A stretch of 64,000 nucleotides of DNA. Origin: Cellulomonas fulva. GTDB lineage: Bacteria > Actinomycetota > Actinomycetes > Actinomycetales > Cellulomonadaceae. The position numbers and the translations under genes were made by a program. The notes beneath the pieces were generated by a model that saw nothing but the letters and a program-made list of their open reading frames with translations, was not told the DNA's origin and ran no database searches. Where the stretch lies: the NCBI RefSeq assembly GCF_018531375.1, contig NZ_JAHBOH010000001.1, forward strand, positions 2,666,001 to 2,730,000, written 5' to 3'. How positions within the stretch are numbered: position 1 is the stretch's first letter; every line of letters starts with the position of its first letter. Shown piece by piece: positions 8,523 to 16,909 of this stretch.

Positions 8523-8792
8523 TCAGTGCGAGCGCAACGCCTCGACCAGCTCGCTCTTCCTCATCGACGACCGGCCGTCGATGCCGATCTCGGAGGCGCG
8601 CTTCCGCAGGTCCGCGACGGTCCAGTCCTCGTAGGAGCCCGACTCGCCGCCCCTGCGGGCGACCTTCGAGCGGCCCTGCGCGGCGCTCGCGTTGGCGATG
8701 CGCGCGGACTTCTCCTTGCTGTTGCCCTGCTCCCGCAGGTCCTCGTAGAGCTTCTTGTCCTTCACGCTCGGTCCGGGGTCACGTGCGGGCAC
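8523..8792 (-). CDS. Small Rho-N/SAP-like domain protein (DUF7218-type)
   Basis: This 89-residue protein starts at GTG 8792, 6 nt after a strong GAGGAGG ribosome-binding site. The N-terminal half is DPGPSVKDKKLYEDLREQG followed by SKEKSARIANA. The C-terminal half is the Rho-N/SAP-like helix-extended-helix SYEDWTVADLRKRASEIGI plus SSMRKSELVEAL. Proteins of this kind are common in actinobacteria and are thought to bind nucleic acid through the C-terminal motif; function is unproven. The strong RBS suggests high expression. It lies next to a CsbD gene, another small stress-associated protein, but they are separated by a repeat region and may not be co-transcribed. Confidence 0.82.
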   Translation of the reverse strand: MPARDPGPSVKDKKLYEDLREQGNSKEKSARIANASAAQGRSKVARRGGESGSYEDWTVADLRKRASEIGIDGRSSMRKSELVEALRSH

Positions 8793-8838
8793 GGTCGCCT
8801 CCTCGGGTCGTGGGGTCCGGACGGGTCCGACTGGACCG

Positions 8839-8910
8839 CCGGGTGGATCACCGGGTGGATCACCGCCTGGATCACCGCCTGGATCACCGCCTGGATCACC
8901 GCCTGGCCGG
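8839..8910. repeat. Tandem 12-bp repeat, six units
   Basis: Five consecutive dodecamers end in GGATCA: CCGGGTGGATCA twice, then CCGCCTGGATCA three times, followed by a degenerate sixth unit CCGCCTGGCCGG. The array sits in the 287-bp gap between the Rho-N-like gene and csbD-like gene and has no convincing coding role. Confidence 0.9.
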
Positions 8911-9079
8911 GTGGCGCGCCACGGCCTGCGGCGCGGAGCAGCCGGCTCGCCCGCACAGGGGGTCCCGGCCGCACGATCGCGGACGCTCTCGCCTCCCGCA
9001 CCGCTCCGCAGGCCCGGTGCCGTGCCGGTCGGGTGGCGGGTTCACCGGGTCACGCGACCGTCACGGCGTGCGCGGTGAC

Positions 9080-9250
9080 TCAGTGGAAGGCGTCCTTGAC
9101 GTCGTCGCCCGCCTGCTTGACGTCGGCGCCGGCCTGGTCGGCCTTGCCCTCCGCCTGCATGCTGGTGTCGTCGGTCAGCTTGCCGACGCCCTCCTTGGCC
9201 TGGCCCTTGAGCTCCTCGGCCTTGTGCTCGATCTTGTCGTCCATGCCCAT
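9080..9250 (-). CDS. CsbD family stress protein
   Basis: The 56-residue protein starts at ATG 9250 (MGMDDKIEHK), preceded by AGAGGA about 8 nt upstream; a second ATG at 9244 is also possible. The sequence DKIEHKAEELKGQAKEGVG followed by ADQAGADVKQAGDDVKDAF is the standard CsbD pattern of short hydrophilic helices. In Bacillus csbD is a general-stress (SigB) gene of unknown biochemical function. The protein is very hydrophilic and rich in Asp, Lys, Ala and Gly, fitting a desiccation or osmotic-stress role. It is monocistronic and divergent from the alcohol dehydrogenase. Confidence 0.9.
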   Translation of the reverse strand: MGMDDKIEHKAEELKGQAKEGVGKLTDDTSMQAEGKADQAGADVKQAGDDVKDAFH

Positions 9251-9560
9251 CGGGAGAGTCCTCTCGCTCGGGCGGAGGTCGACGCGTCGATGGGCCGACC
9301 CCGCAGCGTGCCGGAGACCGTGCGGCGGCCGCGTCCTGACCGCCCCGGTCCCTCGAACGTAGCCCTGCGCGGGGTGCCCCGCACGCGGAGGCGGCACGGT
9401 CCGCGAGCGCGACGTCCGGATGCGGGCCGCGGGACGGGGTGCGACGGTGAGCAGCGACCGGTCACCACGAGTGACGTGTCGATCGAGACGTGACGAGCGA
9501 GGGCGAGCAAGGACGACCACCGCTCCGGCCGGACGGCTCCTGACGAAGGCGAGGACGAGC
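9251..9560. other. Intergenic region between csbD-like and dehydrogenase genes
   Basis: This 310-bp divergent gap must hold the promoters of both flanking genes. I see no clear -35/-10 pair, no tRNA-like or riboswitch structure and no credible short gene. The GAGGACGAGC just before 9561 is the ribosome-binding region of the dehydrogenase. Confidence 0.6.
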
Positions 9561-10754
9561 ATGCGAGCACTGACGTGGCAGGGACACCAGGACGTCACGG
9601 TCGAGACCGTGCCCGACCCGACGATCCAGGAGCCCACCGATGCGGTCATCCGGGTCACCTCGACGGCGATCTGCGGCTCGGACCTGCACCTGTACTCGGT
9701 CCTGGGTCCCTACCTCCAGGCCGGGGACGTCCTGGGCCACGAGGCGATGGGCATCGTCGAGGAGGTCGGCTCGGAGGTGAGCGGGCTGCGGGCCGGGGAC
9801 CGGGTCGTGGTGCCGTTCGGCATCGCGTGCGGAACCTGCTTCATGTGCCTCGCGGGCCTGCAGTCCCAGTGCGAGACGACCCAGGTGCGCGAGCAGGGCA
9901 GCGGCGCCGCGCTCTTCGGCTACACCTCGCTGTACGGCAGCGTCCCCGGCGGGCAGGCGCAGTACCTGCGTGTCCCGCAGGCGCACTACGGTCCCGTCGT
10001 CGTGCCGCAGGACGACGAGCCGGACGAGCGCTACCTCTACCTGTCGGACGTGCTCCCGACCGCGTGGCAGGCGGTCGAGTACGCGGCGGTGCCCGCGGGC
10101 GGGACGGTCGTCGTCGTCGGGCTCGGGCCGATCGGGCAGATGGCCGCGCGCATCGCGCTGCACCGGGGTGCCGGCCGGGTCATCGGCATCGACTCCGTCC
10201 GCGAGCGCCTCGACATGGCCTCCCGCCACGGCGTCGACGTCATCGACACCGGCTCACGCACCGACACCGAGGACGCCGTCCGCGAGCTGACCGGCGGGCG
10301 GGGCGCCGACGCGAGCATCGACGCCGTGGGCATGGAGGCGCACGGCTCCCCGCTCGCGCACGCGGTGCACCGCGTGACGGCCGTGCTCCCGGACGCCGTC
10401 GCCCGCCCCATGATGGAGAACGTCGGTGTCGACCGGCTCGCCGGGCTGCGGACCGCGCTCGGGGTCGTGCGGCGCGGCGGGACCGTGTCCGTCGTGGGCG
10501 TCTACGGCGGCGCGGCCGACCCGTTCGACCTCATGGACGTCTTCGACCGCCAGCTCACGCTGCGGTTCGGCCAGGCCAACGTGCGCCGGTGGATCGGGGA
10601 CCTGCTGCCGCTGGTGACCGCGCCAGGCGACCCGCTCGGCGTGCTGGACCTGCGGACGCACCGGCTCCCGCTCGAGGAGGCCCCGGCCGCCTACGACCTG
10701 TTCCAGCGCAAGAACGACGGCTGCATCAAGGTGGTGCTCGACCCAGCCGCGTGA
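9561..10754 (+). CDS. Zinc-dependent alcohol dehydrogenase, formaldehyde-dehydrogenase-like
   Basis: The 397-residue protein starts at ATG 9561 with a GAGGA site upstream. It is a medium-chain dehydrogenase. Catalytic zinc ligands are C38 (ICGSDLH) and H60-E61 (GHEAMG); the structural zinc has C90, C93, C96 and C104. The Rossmann motif VVGLGPIGQMA follows, then GIDS as the acidic end of beta-2. Length, the CGSDLHLY start and the long ending insertion resemble glutathione-independent formaldehyde dehydrogenase-type enzymes (FdhA family) that use NAD(P)+. The true substrate is unknown. It is a single gene facing an epimerase gene, with a shared hairpin between them. Confidence 0.88.
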   Translation: MRALTWQGHQDVTVETVPDPTIQEPTDAVIRVTSTAICGSDLHLYSVLGPYLQAGDVLGHEAMGIVEEVGSEVSGLRAGDRVVVPFGIACGTCFMCLAGLQSQCETTQVREQGSGAALFGYTSLYGSVPGGQAQYLRVPQAHYGPVVVPQDDEPDERYLYLSDVLPTAWQAVEYAAVPAGGTVVVVGLGPIGQMAARIALHRGAGRVIGIDSVRERLDMASRHGVDVIDTGSRTDTEDAVRELTGGRGADASIDAVGMEAHGSPLAHAVHRVTAVLPDAVARPMMENVGVDRLAGLRTALGVVRRGGTVSVVGVYGGAADPFDLMDVFDRQLTLRFGQANVRRWIGDLLPLVTAPGDPLGVLDLRTHRLPLEEAPAAYDLFQRKNDGCIKVVLDPAA

Positions 10755-10761
10755 GCCTCGC

Positions 10762-10796
10762 CCCGGCCGCTGCGCGGACGACGTGCGGCGGCCGGG
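10762..10796. terminator. Bidirectional hairpin between convergent dehydrogenase and epimerase
   Basis: CCCGGCCGC (10762-10770) and GCGGCCGGG (10788-10796) form a perfect 9-bp GC stem with a 17-nt loop in the 51-bp convergent gap. There is no T tract on either side, as usual in GC-rich actinobacteria. Confidence 0.6.
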
Positions 10797-10805
10797 CGTG
10801 CGCGC

Positions 10806-11843
10806 TCAGGACGCGCCGAGCAGGCGGCGGCGCGGGTGCAGCGGCCGGCTGGCCGTGCCGGCACCCGTCGCGAGACCGTCGAGCACCTCGGCGAGGGCCT
10901 CGCGGCCGGTGCGCCGGGGGAGCCAGCCGAGCTCCTGGCGCACGCGCGCGGTGTCCATGACCGGCGCGCCGGTGGCCATGTCGAGCCAGCCCGGTCCGAC
11001 CACGGCGAGCCGGGCGCGCCACGCGGCGTCGAGCGCCACGCGCAGCGCGCCGGGCGGCACGGGCAGCACCCCTGGCGCCCGCAGCACCTCCGCGACGTCG
11101 TCGGCCCGCAGGACGCCGTCTCCCGCGACGTTGAAGGCGCCGGTCGCACGCTGGGTCAGGATCCGCACGTAGGCGTCGGCGAGGTCGTCCGCGTGCACCG
11201 CCTGCAGCCGTAGCCCGGCGGGCCAGGGCAGCACGGGCAACGGGCCGCGCAGGAGCGCCTTCGGCACCAGCGGTCCCAGGAAGAGGCGCCCCACCTCGGC
11301 GCCGGCGCCGCGCTGGAACACCAGTGCCGAGCGCACGCGGGCCACGGGCCGACCGCGGCCGGCGCCCTCGTCGAGCAGACGCTCGACGGCGGCCTTGTCG
11401 GAACTGTAGCTCGAGGTCGGGATGCCGGTGGACGCCCAGGCCTCGGTGCGCGGCTCGTCGTCGCCGACCGCCGCGTAGGTCCCCACCGACGAGGCGGCCA
11501 CCACGTGGGCGACCCCCGCGGACTCCGCGGCGGCGAGGACCGCGCGCGTGCCGTCCACGTTGGTCGCGCGGAGCCGCTCGCGGTCGTGGCTGGGCTGGAT
11601 CGCCCACGCGAGGTGGACCACCGCGTCGGCGCCGTCGAACGCGGCGGCGAGGCGGGACGCCGCGTCGGGCGCGGCCACGTCGCAGGCCACCCACCGGTCG
11701 ACCGCGTCGTACGGCGCCGGCACGGCACGCCGGGGCACGCGCCGGGCGACGCCGACGACCGAGCTCACCGCCGGCTCGTCGCGCAGCCGGCGCAGGAGGG
11801 CCGTGCCGACGTTGCCGGTGCAGCCGGTGACCGCGACCCTCAT
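10806..11843 (-). CDS. NAD-dependent epimerase/dehydratase family (extended SDR)
   Basis: The 345-residue frame starts at ATG 11843, 8 nt after a GAGGAGG site. The N-terminal Rossmann motif VTGCTGNVGTAL, the DVA acidic turn, VVHLAW and the active-site SSYSSDK (YxxxK) identify an extended short-chain dehydrogenase acting on a sugar nucleotide, isoprenoid or similar carbonyl substrate. The C-terminal half carries TGAFNVAGDGVL, typical of atypical SDRs that may act as regulators or reductases. No sugar-synthesis genes adjoin it, so the substrate is open. It is monocistronic, divergent from the ANTAR gene. Confidence 0.85.
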   Translation of the reverse strand: MRVAVTGCTGNVGTALLRRLRDEPAVSSVVGVARRVPRRAVPAPYDAVDRWVACDVAAPDAASRLAAAFDGADAVVHLAWAIQPSHDRERLRATNVDGTRAVLAAAESAGVAHVVAASSVGTYAAVGDDEPRTEAWASTGIPTSSYSSDKAAVERLLDEGAGRGRPVARVRSALVFQRGAGAEVGRLFLGPLVPKALLRGPLPVLPWPAGLRLQAVHADDLADAYVRILTQRATGAFNVAGDGVLRADDVAEVLRAPGVLPVPPGALRVALDAAWRARLAVVGPGWLDMATGAPVMDTARVRQELGWLPRRTGREALAEVLDGLATGAGTASRPLHPRRRLLGAS

Positions 11844-11955
11844 CCCGCGCCTCCTCGAGCTCGGACGGGACGCCGGACGCGCCTCGCGTGGTGCACTCAC
11901 TATCGGTGCGCTCCCGGTGTCCTGCATCCCGGTGGCGCCCCTCGCGCGTCGCGGT

Positions 11956-11984
11956 TTGCCCGGGTGCACCTCCCGGCTTACTGT
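11956..11984 (+). promoter_or_regulatory. Sigma-70-type promoter of the PAS-ANTAR gene
   Basis: TTGCCC (11956-11961) and TACTGT (11979-11984) are separated by exactly 17 nt. The start codon at 12037 leaves a leader of about 45 nt with GGGGAAG as ribosome-binding site. Confidence 0.65.
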
Positions 11985-12036
11985 CACCCCGGGTCAGGAA
12001 GCGGCCTCGGCACCACATCGACGTGGGGAAGCGGTC

Positions 12037-12726
12037 ATGGCAGCACCTGCGACCGAGCCGGTCCGGCACGACGCGCTGACGGGTGGGCGGTTCGTGGTCG
12101 ACCTGCTCCGCGACCGGTGGTGGTGGAGCGACGGCCTGTACCGCGTCCTGGGCTACGCGGCCGACGAGGTCGTGCCGTCCTCGGCGCTCGTGCTCGAGCA
12201 CACGCGCCCGGGCTGCCGGCACCGCTGGGACGAGTCGTTCGAGCGCTGGCGGCGCCGGGACGAGCCCGTGCTGGTCGGGCTGGAGATGGTCGACCGCCAC
12301 CGGCAGCCGTTCGACGCCGTCGTCGTCGGCGCGCTCGAGAACGAGCCCGCGGGCTCGGCGAGCCTGGTCGTGGACGGCTACGTCATCGACCTGGGCCACG
12401 CACGCCTGCCCGCTGAGCTCGCGCCCGTCGACCCGCGGATCGCCGAGGAGGTGCGGGTCCGGGAGACCATCGACCAGGCGAAGGGCGTGGTGACGGCCGC
12501 GTTCGGCACGGACGCCGAGATGAGCTTCGACCTGCTCCGGGAGGCGGCGATCCGCAACGCGGTGCCGTTGCGCATGCTCGCCCGGCACGTGGTGGCCGAG
12601 GCCGCCGGCGTCGCACCGGGGGAGATCGAGCCGTGGCTGCGGCGGCTGCTGTCCGGGCCCGGGTCGCCCGGCGACGGCGGCGACCGCCCGGCGCGTGCGC
12701 CGGGCCCCGAGCGGCCCGCCGGGTGA
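12037..12726 (+). CDS. PAS-ANTAR RNA-binding antiterminator regulator
   Basis: The 229-residue protein starts at ATG 12037 (GGGGAAG upstream). Residues ~20-125 are a PAS-like sensor beginning with FVVDLLRDRWWWSDGLYRVLGY. Residues ~145-210 are an ANTAR domain (EEVRVRETIDQAKGVV, then AFGTDAEMSFDLLREAAI), a three-helix bundle that binds paired hexaloop hairpins in mRNA leaders and prevents termination. A short Pro/Gly-rich tail follows. There is no receiver domain, so the signal is presumably a PAS ligand rather than phosphorylation. The next gene, a PAS-GAF-PP2C phosphatase, follows after 100 bp. A paralogue with the same PAS (DRWWWSDEMFALH) plus an added STAS domain lies on the opposite strand at 16928-17977. 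Confidence 0.9.
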   Translation: MAAPATEPVRHDALTGGRFVVDLLRDRWWWSDGLYRVLGYAADEVVPSSALVLEHTRPGCRHRWDESFERWRRRDEPVLVGLEMVDRHRQPFDAVVVGALENEPAGSASLVVDGYVIDLGHARLPAELAPVDPRIAEEVRVRETIDQAKGVVTAAFGTDAEMSFDLLREAAIRNAVPLRMLARHVVAEAAGVAPGEIEPWLRRLLSGPGSPGDGGDRPARAPGPERPAG

Positions 12727-12826
12727 CCGGCTCGTCGTACGCCGAACCGGGGACCCGGACGCACGGACCTGCCTCACGCGCCTATGGTTCGTCCCGAGGG
12801 AACCCGGCCGGGCCAGGAGGTGGACG

Positions 12827-15001
12827 TTGACCGAGAAGTCCATCCCCGGGCTGACGGGCGCGCAGGACGGCGACGACGTCGACGCCGAGCTCGCGGCGCT
12901 CGCCGCGCGGTACGAGACCGACCGCCTGCGGTGGCAGCTCGCCGTGGCCGCGGGCGGCGTCGGGAGCTTCGACTGGGACCTGGTCAGCGGGCGCCTCGAG
13001 TGGGACGACCAGCTGCTCGAGATATTCGGGATCGCGCGGGAGGACTTCGCCGGGACGATCGAGGCGTTCGACGCCGCGCTGCACCCGGACGACCTCGACC
13101 GCGTCAACGAGGCGATCGGCGTGGCCGTCGAGACGTGCGGGCAGTACCTCGCGGAGTACCGCGTCGTGCGGCCCGACGGACGCCAGCGCTGGGTCCGGGC
13201 CCGCGGCGTCGCGCTCGCGGGCGCCGACGGTCGCGCGGTCCGGCTCCTGGGGGCGGCGTACGACACGACGAGCGAGCGGGACTCCGACGCGCGCATCCAG
13301 CGCGTCCTCGAGACCATGCCGTCCGCGTTCTTCCTGCTCGACGCGGACTGGCGGTTCGTCTACGTCAACTCGGCGGCGGCACGGATGCTGGACCGACCGC
13401 GGGAGGCGCTCCTCGGCGGGATCGTGTGGGAGCTGTTCCCGGACGCGGTCGGGACGATGTTCGAGGAGAGCTACCGCGGCGCGGTGGCGGACGGCGAGCC
13501 GCGCCGGTTCGAGGAGTACTACCCGGCGCCGCTCGACCGCTGGTACGAGGTCCGCGCGTGGCCGGGACCCGACGGGCTGTCCGTCTACTTCAACGACGTG
13601 ACCGACCGGCGCGCGGCGCAGGACGAGGCACGGGCGGCGCGCGACGCGGCCGAGGCGTCGTCACGCCGGCTCGCTCTCCTGGCGGACCTGGGCGACGACC
13701 TGACGTCGACGCTGGACACGCACGACGCCGTGGCCCGGCTCGCGCGCCACCTCGTCCCCGCGTTCGGCACGTGGTGCCTGGTCACGATGTCGGAGGACCA
13801 GCGGCACCTGCGCGACCTCGCGAGCTGGCACGTCGACCCGCGGCTGCGCGCCACGGTGACCCGGTACGCCGAGCTGCGGATGGACGCGCTGGCCCCGTCG
13901 TCGTACCTGTTCCGCGCGCTGCGGACGGGCGAGACCGTGGCCGTGCCCGACGCCACCGAGGCGATCGCCCGGGTCCTGACCGGCGACGCGCGCGACCTGC
14001 TGCGCGATCTCGCCCCGCGGATGGCCTACGCCGTGCCGATGCGCGCCCGTGGCCGCACGCTCGGCGCCATCACGGTGTTCCTCGACGACGGGCCCGACCT
14101 CGGCACCGAGGACCTGACCCTGCTGACGCAGCTCGCCGACCGGGCGGGCATGGCGCTGGACAACGCCCGGCTCTACGAGCGGCAGCGGGAGATCGCCGTC
14201 GGCCTGCAGCGGTCCCTGCTGTCGGCACCGGCGCAGCCCGACGACCTCGAGGTCGTCGTGCGCTACGTCGCCGCGAGCGAGGCCGCGCAGGTGGGCGGGG
14301 ACTGGTACGACGCGTTCGTCCAGCCGTCGGGCTCGACCGTCCTGGCGATCGGCGACGTCATGGGCCACGACACGCCGGCGGCCGCGGCCATGAGCCAGCT
14401 GCGCACGCTGCTGCGCGGCATCGCGCACACCACCGACGGCACACCCGCCCAGATCCTGCGCGGGCTCGACTCGGCGGCCGAGGCGCTGCACGTGGGCGCC
14501 ATGGCGACCGCGGTGGTGGCGCGGCTGGAGCAGTGCGACCGGCAGCGGTCCGCGGCGACGACGACCGTGCGGTGGACCAACGCGGGTCACCTGCCCCCGC
14601 TCCTGGTGCTGCCCGACGGCACGGTCGAGCAGCTGGTGGCGCCCCGGCCCGAGCTGGTGCTCGGGCTGGACGTCGCCGCGACGCGGACGGACAGCGAGCG
14701 CGAGGTGCCGCGCGGCTCGGTGCTGCTGCTCTACACCGACGGCCTCGTGGAGCGCCGGGGCGAGCACCTGGAGCGGGGCATCGGCCGGCTGCTGGCGGCG
14801 GTGGGCGAGGCCTGGCGGGAGGCGTGTGCGGGTGCGGACGGGCGGCCCCGTCCGGGCACCGACGGGACGAGCCCGGCGGTGGGATCCATCGACGTCGCCG
14901 CCTTGGTCGACGGCGTCCTGGCGCGCTGCGTCGGGGACCGCGAGCCCGCCGACGACATCGCCGTGCTCGCGGTGCACCTGGGTCCGCAGCACCCGGCCTG
15001 A
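12827..15001 (+). CDS. PAS-PAS-GAF-SpoIIE (PP2C) signalling phosphatase
   Basis: The start is TTG 12827, six nt after AGGAGG; length 724 residues. Two PAS domains (about 35-140, VGSFDWDLVSGRLEWDD, and 150-265, SAFFLLDADWRFVYVNSAA) precede a GAF domain (~285-445) and a SpoIIE-type PP2C phosphatase (~460-720). Metal-site blocks are QVGGDWYDAF, IGDVMGHDTPAAAAM, LLLYTDGLVERR and DDIAVLAV. The usual GHG after the second Asp is GHD here. Such RsbU/RsbP-like enzymes dephosphorylate STAS anti-anti-sigma proteins in response to energy, light or redox signals. Candidate targets are the STAS domains encoded at 15413-17977. No HWE or HisKA kinase region is present. Confidence 0.9.
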   Translation: MTEKSIPGLTGAQDGDDVDAELAALAARYETDRLRWQLAVAAGGVGSFDWDLVSGRLEWDDQLLEIFGIAREDFAGTIEAFDAALHPDDLDRVNEAIGVAVETCGQYLAEYRVVRPDGRQRWVRARGVALAGADGRAVRLLGAAYDTTSERDSDARIQRVLETMPSAFFLLDADWRFVYVNSAAARMLDRPREALLGGIVWELFPDAVGTMFEESYRGAVADGEPRRFEEYYPAPLDRWYEVRAWPGPDGLSVYFNDVTDRRAAQDEARAARDAAEASSRRLALLADLGDDLTSTLDTHDAVARLARHLVPAFGTWCLVTMSEDQRHLRDLASWHVDPRLRATVTRYAELRMDALAPSSYLFRALRTGETVAVPDATEAIARVLTGDARDLLRDLAPRMAYAVPMRARGRTLGAITVFLDDGPDLGTEDLTLLTQLADRAGMALDNARLYERQREIAVGLQRSLLSAPAQPDDLEVVVRYVAASEAAQVGGDWYDAFVQPSGSTVLAIGDVMGHDTPAAAAMSQLRTLLRGIAHTTDGTPAQILRGLDSAAEALHVGAMATAVVARLEQCDRQRSAATTTVRWTNAGHLPPLLVLPDGTVEQLVAPRPELVLGLDVAATRTDSEREVPRGSVLLLYTDGLVERRGEHLERGIGRLLAAVGEAWREACAGADGRPRPGTDGTSPAVGSIDVAALVDGVLARCVGDREPADDIAVLAVHLGPQHPA

Positions 15002-15113
15002 CCCACGGCTGCGGGGCACCGCGCGCCCCGGCGTGCGCGTCCCGTGCGACCGCGCGAGCATGGTCGGGCCGGCAGCGGACCGCGCGCGGCACCCACGACG
15101 ACGGGAGGACCGC

Positions 15114-15383
15114 GTGTCCGACGCCAGCAGGTCGACCACCGACCACGACGAGATCCGGACGTGGGTCGAGGCCCGCGGCGGCACGCCTGCGCTGATCGCC
15201 TCGCTCGGCAGGCACGAGGACGGCGTGCCGGCGGTCGTGTTCCCGGCCGGGCCGAGCGGTGAGGGCGCCGTGCCGACGACGTGGGCGCGGTGGTTCGAGG
15301 TGTTCGAGCGCGACTCGCTCGCGTTCGTCCGGCCCGCCGACGTCGACGCCGCGGCGCCGTTCTTCGAGCTCGCGCAGCGCTGA
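15114..15383 (+). CDS. Small conserved hypothetical protein
   Basis: This 89-residue protein starts at GTG 15114 with GGGAGGA five nt upstream, a strong site. The sequence opens SDASRSTTDHDEIRTWVEARGG, then PALIASLGRHEDGVPAVVFPAG, and ends ADVDAAAPFFELAQR. It is acidic, soluble and without cysteine or membrane segments. Short proteins with DHDEIRxWxExRGG starts are widespread in actinobacteria, often misnamed as glucan-branching-enzyme fragments; no biochemical role is known to me. It lies 112 bp after the phosphatase, ahead of the convergent terminator, and may belong to the signalling island. Confidence 0.75.
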   Translation: MSDASRSTTDHDEIRTWVEARGGTPALIASLGRHEDGVPAVVFPAGPSGEGAVPTTWARWFEVFERDSLAFVRPADVDAAAPFFELAQR

Positions 15384-15389
15384 CCGCCG

Positions 15390-15416
15390 CTGAGCACCTG
15401 GGCTCCGGGTGCTCAG
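15390..15416. terminator. Bidirectional terminator at the centre of the signalling island
   Basis: CTGAGCACC (15390-15398) and GGTGCTCAG (15408-15416) form a perfect 9-bp stem with a 9-nt loop between the convergent stop codons. The minus-strand stop codon lies inside the right arm. Confidence 0.75.
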
Positions 15417-16903
15417 GTCTCCGTCGTCGGGGTCCGCGACAGCTCCAGCGTCAGCGCGGCGGACGTGCTGCGCGGCACGACGATGTCGACGGCCCCGCCG
15501 CCGGCAGCGCCCTCGCGGGCGGCGCGAGCCAGGGCGCGCACGGCACCGCTCCCGAGGAAGGTGCTCGGGTCGATGTCGACGGTCACCGGGCTCGACGCGC
15601 CGCGCGACTGACGTCGCAGGGCGTGCTCGAGCGCGGCGACCGTCGCCTCGTCGTCGAAGGAGCCCCGGATCCGGACGATCCCGTCGGCCGCGTCGACCGT
15701 GCCGTCGCCGGGAAGAGCCACGGGGATGGCAGGTCCGCCCACGGGCACCGAACGGCGCGCGTCGACGTCCACGCGGGTGCGCGTGCCGGACGCGCCGCTC
15801 GTCACGCTCAGCCGGGCGCCACCGGAGGCGATCATGGCCAGGCCGCGGCCGCGGTCGCCCGGGTCCCGAGTCGGGCGCCGCCAGCGCCCCTCGTCGCGCA
15901 CCTCCAGGTGGATGGTCACCCCCCGCACGCGAGCCGTCACGGTGACGTCGCCGGTCCCACCGCCCTGGTAGCCGTGCTCGATGCTGTTCGCCGCGGCCTC
16001 GCTCGCCGCGAGCACCAGGAGCGTGCGCTCCTGCGCCGGCAGGCCCAGCCGCTCCAGCCACCCGCCGACGGCCTGGCGCACCTGGCCGAGGCGCCCGGGG
16101 TCGGCGGGGATCACGAGCTCCAGGTCCGGGAACGGCTCCCGGCGCGCCGCGCAGAGCGCCGTCGCGTCGTCGCGGGCCGTGCCACCGGCGGCGCCCACGA
16201 CCCGGCGGCAGACGCGCTCGGCCGTCCCACCCGGGGCCGCCTCGTCGCGGTGCGCCGCGACGACGGCGTCCTGCAGCGCGCGCAGCCCGGCGTCGAGCGG
16301 GCGCCCGGGCCGCTCCACGGCTCCGTCGGTGAACAGCAGGATCGCCTCGTCCGCGGCCAGCGTCGCGCGGCCGACGCGGTCGCCGCCCAGCCCGATCGGG
16401 TCGCCCTGCGTCGAGGGCAGGAGCCGCGCGCCGCGGGGCCCGACGACGAGCGGGGCCGGGTGACCGCGCGTCACGTACTCCAGCTCCCCGGTCGCGGGGT
16501 CGAGCACCGCGGTGCACACCGTCGTCGCGAAGGTCCCGGCGGCGACGTGCGAGTACCGGTCGAGCGAGGCCAGCGCCTCGCCGAGGGTGGCGCCGTCGAG
16601 ACTCCGGGCCGCGAAGATCGCGCGCATCTGGCACATGGCCGCAGCCGCCTCGATGCCGTGGCCGACGACGTCGCCCACGCTCAGCCAGAGGCGCCCGTCG
16701 GGGGCGAGGCTGGCGTCGAACCAGTCGCCGCCCGCGGACTGCTCGTCGCCCGCGACGCGGTACGCCGCCGCCAGGTCGACGTCCTGCAGGAGGGGCACGC
16801 TCGAGGGGAGGAGGGCGCGCTGCAGGGACAGCGCCGTGACGTCGGCAGAGGTCCGTGCCACGCCAGGCGAGGCCTCGCCGGTCTCAGCTCCTCGCGTCCC
16901 CAT
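15413..16903 (-). CDS. PP2C (SpoIIE)-HATPase-STAS three-domain partner-switching protein
   Basis: The 496-residue protein starts at ATG 16903. Residues ~20-235 are a SpoIIE phosphatase (SAGGDWFDA, VGDVVGHGIEAAAAM, LLFTDGAVE, DDATAL). Residues ~240-375 are a GHKL ATPase of the RsbW/SpoIIAB kind (N-box SEAAANSIEHGY, DEGRWRRP, RGRGLAMI). Residues ~400-490 are a STAS domain (TVDIDPSTFLGSGAVRAL). Phosphatase, kinase-type anti-sigma module and its usual STAS substrate are thus in one chain. The STAS phospho-site D-S-[ST]-G is replaced by G-S-G-A. No ribosome-binding site is visible; a GACCCT hexamer six nt upstream may give a leaderless transcript, or it is co-transcribed with the PAS-ANTAR-STAS gene 24 bp upstream. 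Confidence 0.9.
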   Translation of the reverse strand: MGTRGAETGEASPGVARTSADVTALSLQRALLPSSVPLLQDVDLAAAYRVAGDEQSAGGDWFDASLAPDGRLWLSVGDVVGHGIEAAAAMCQMRAIFAARSLDGATLGEALASLDRYSHVAAGTFATTVCTAVLDPATGELEYVTRGHPAPLVVGPRGARLLPSTQGDPIGLGGDRVGRATLAADEAILLFTDGAVERPGRPLDAGLRALQDAVVAAHRDEAAPGGTAERVCRRVVGAAGGTARDDATALCAARREPFPDLELVIPADPGRLGQVRQAVGGWLERLGLPAQERTLLVLAASEAAANSIEHGYQGGGTGDVTVTARVRGVTIHLEVRDEGRWRRPTRDPGDRGRGLAMIASGGARLSVTSGASGTRTRVDVDARRSVPVGGPAIPVALPGDGTVDAADGIVRIRGSFDDEATVAALEHALRRQSRGASSPVTVDIDPSTFLGSGAVRALARAAREGAAGGGAVDIVVPRSTSAALTLELSRTPTTET

Positions 16904-16909
16904 GCGCTG

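Noticed and set aside
8839..8910. Possible CRISPR array
   Set aside because: Units are 12 bp, head to tail without spacers, and no cas genes are in the window.
8762..9001. Small minus-strand frame translating the dodecamer array into QAVI repeats
   Set aside because: No ribosome-binding site, no homology, and the repetitive sequence follows directly from the DNA repeat.
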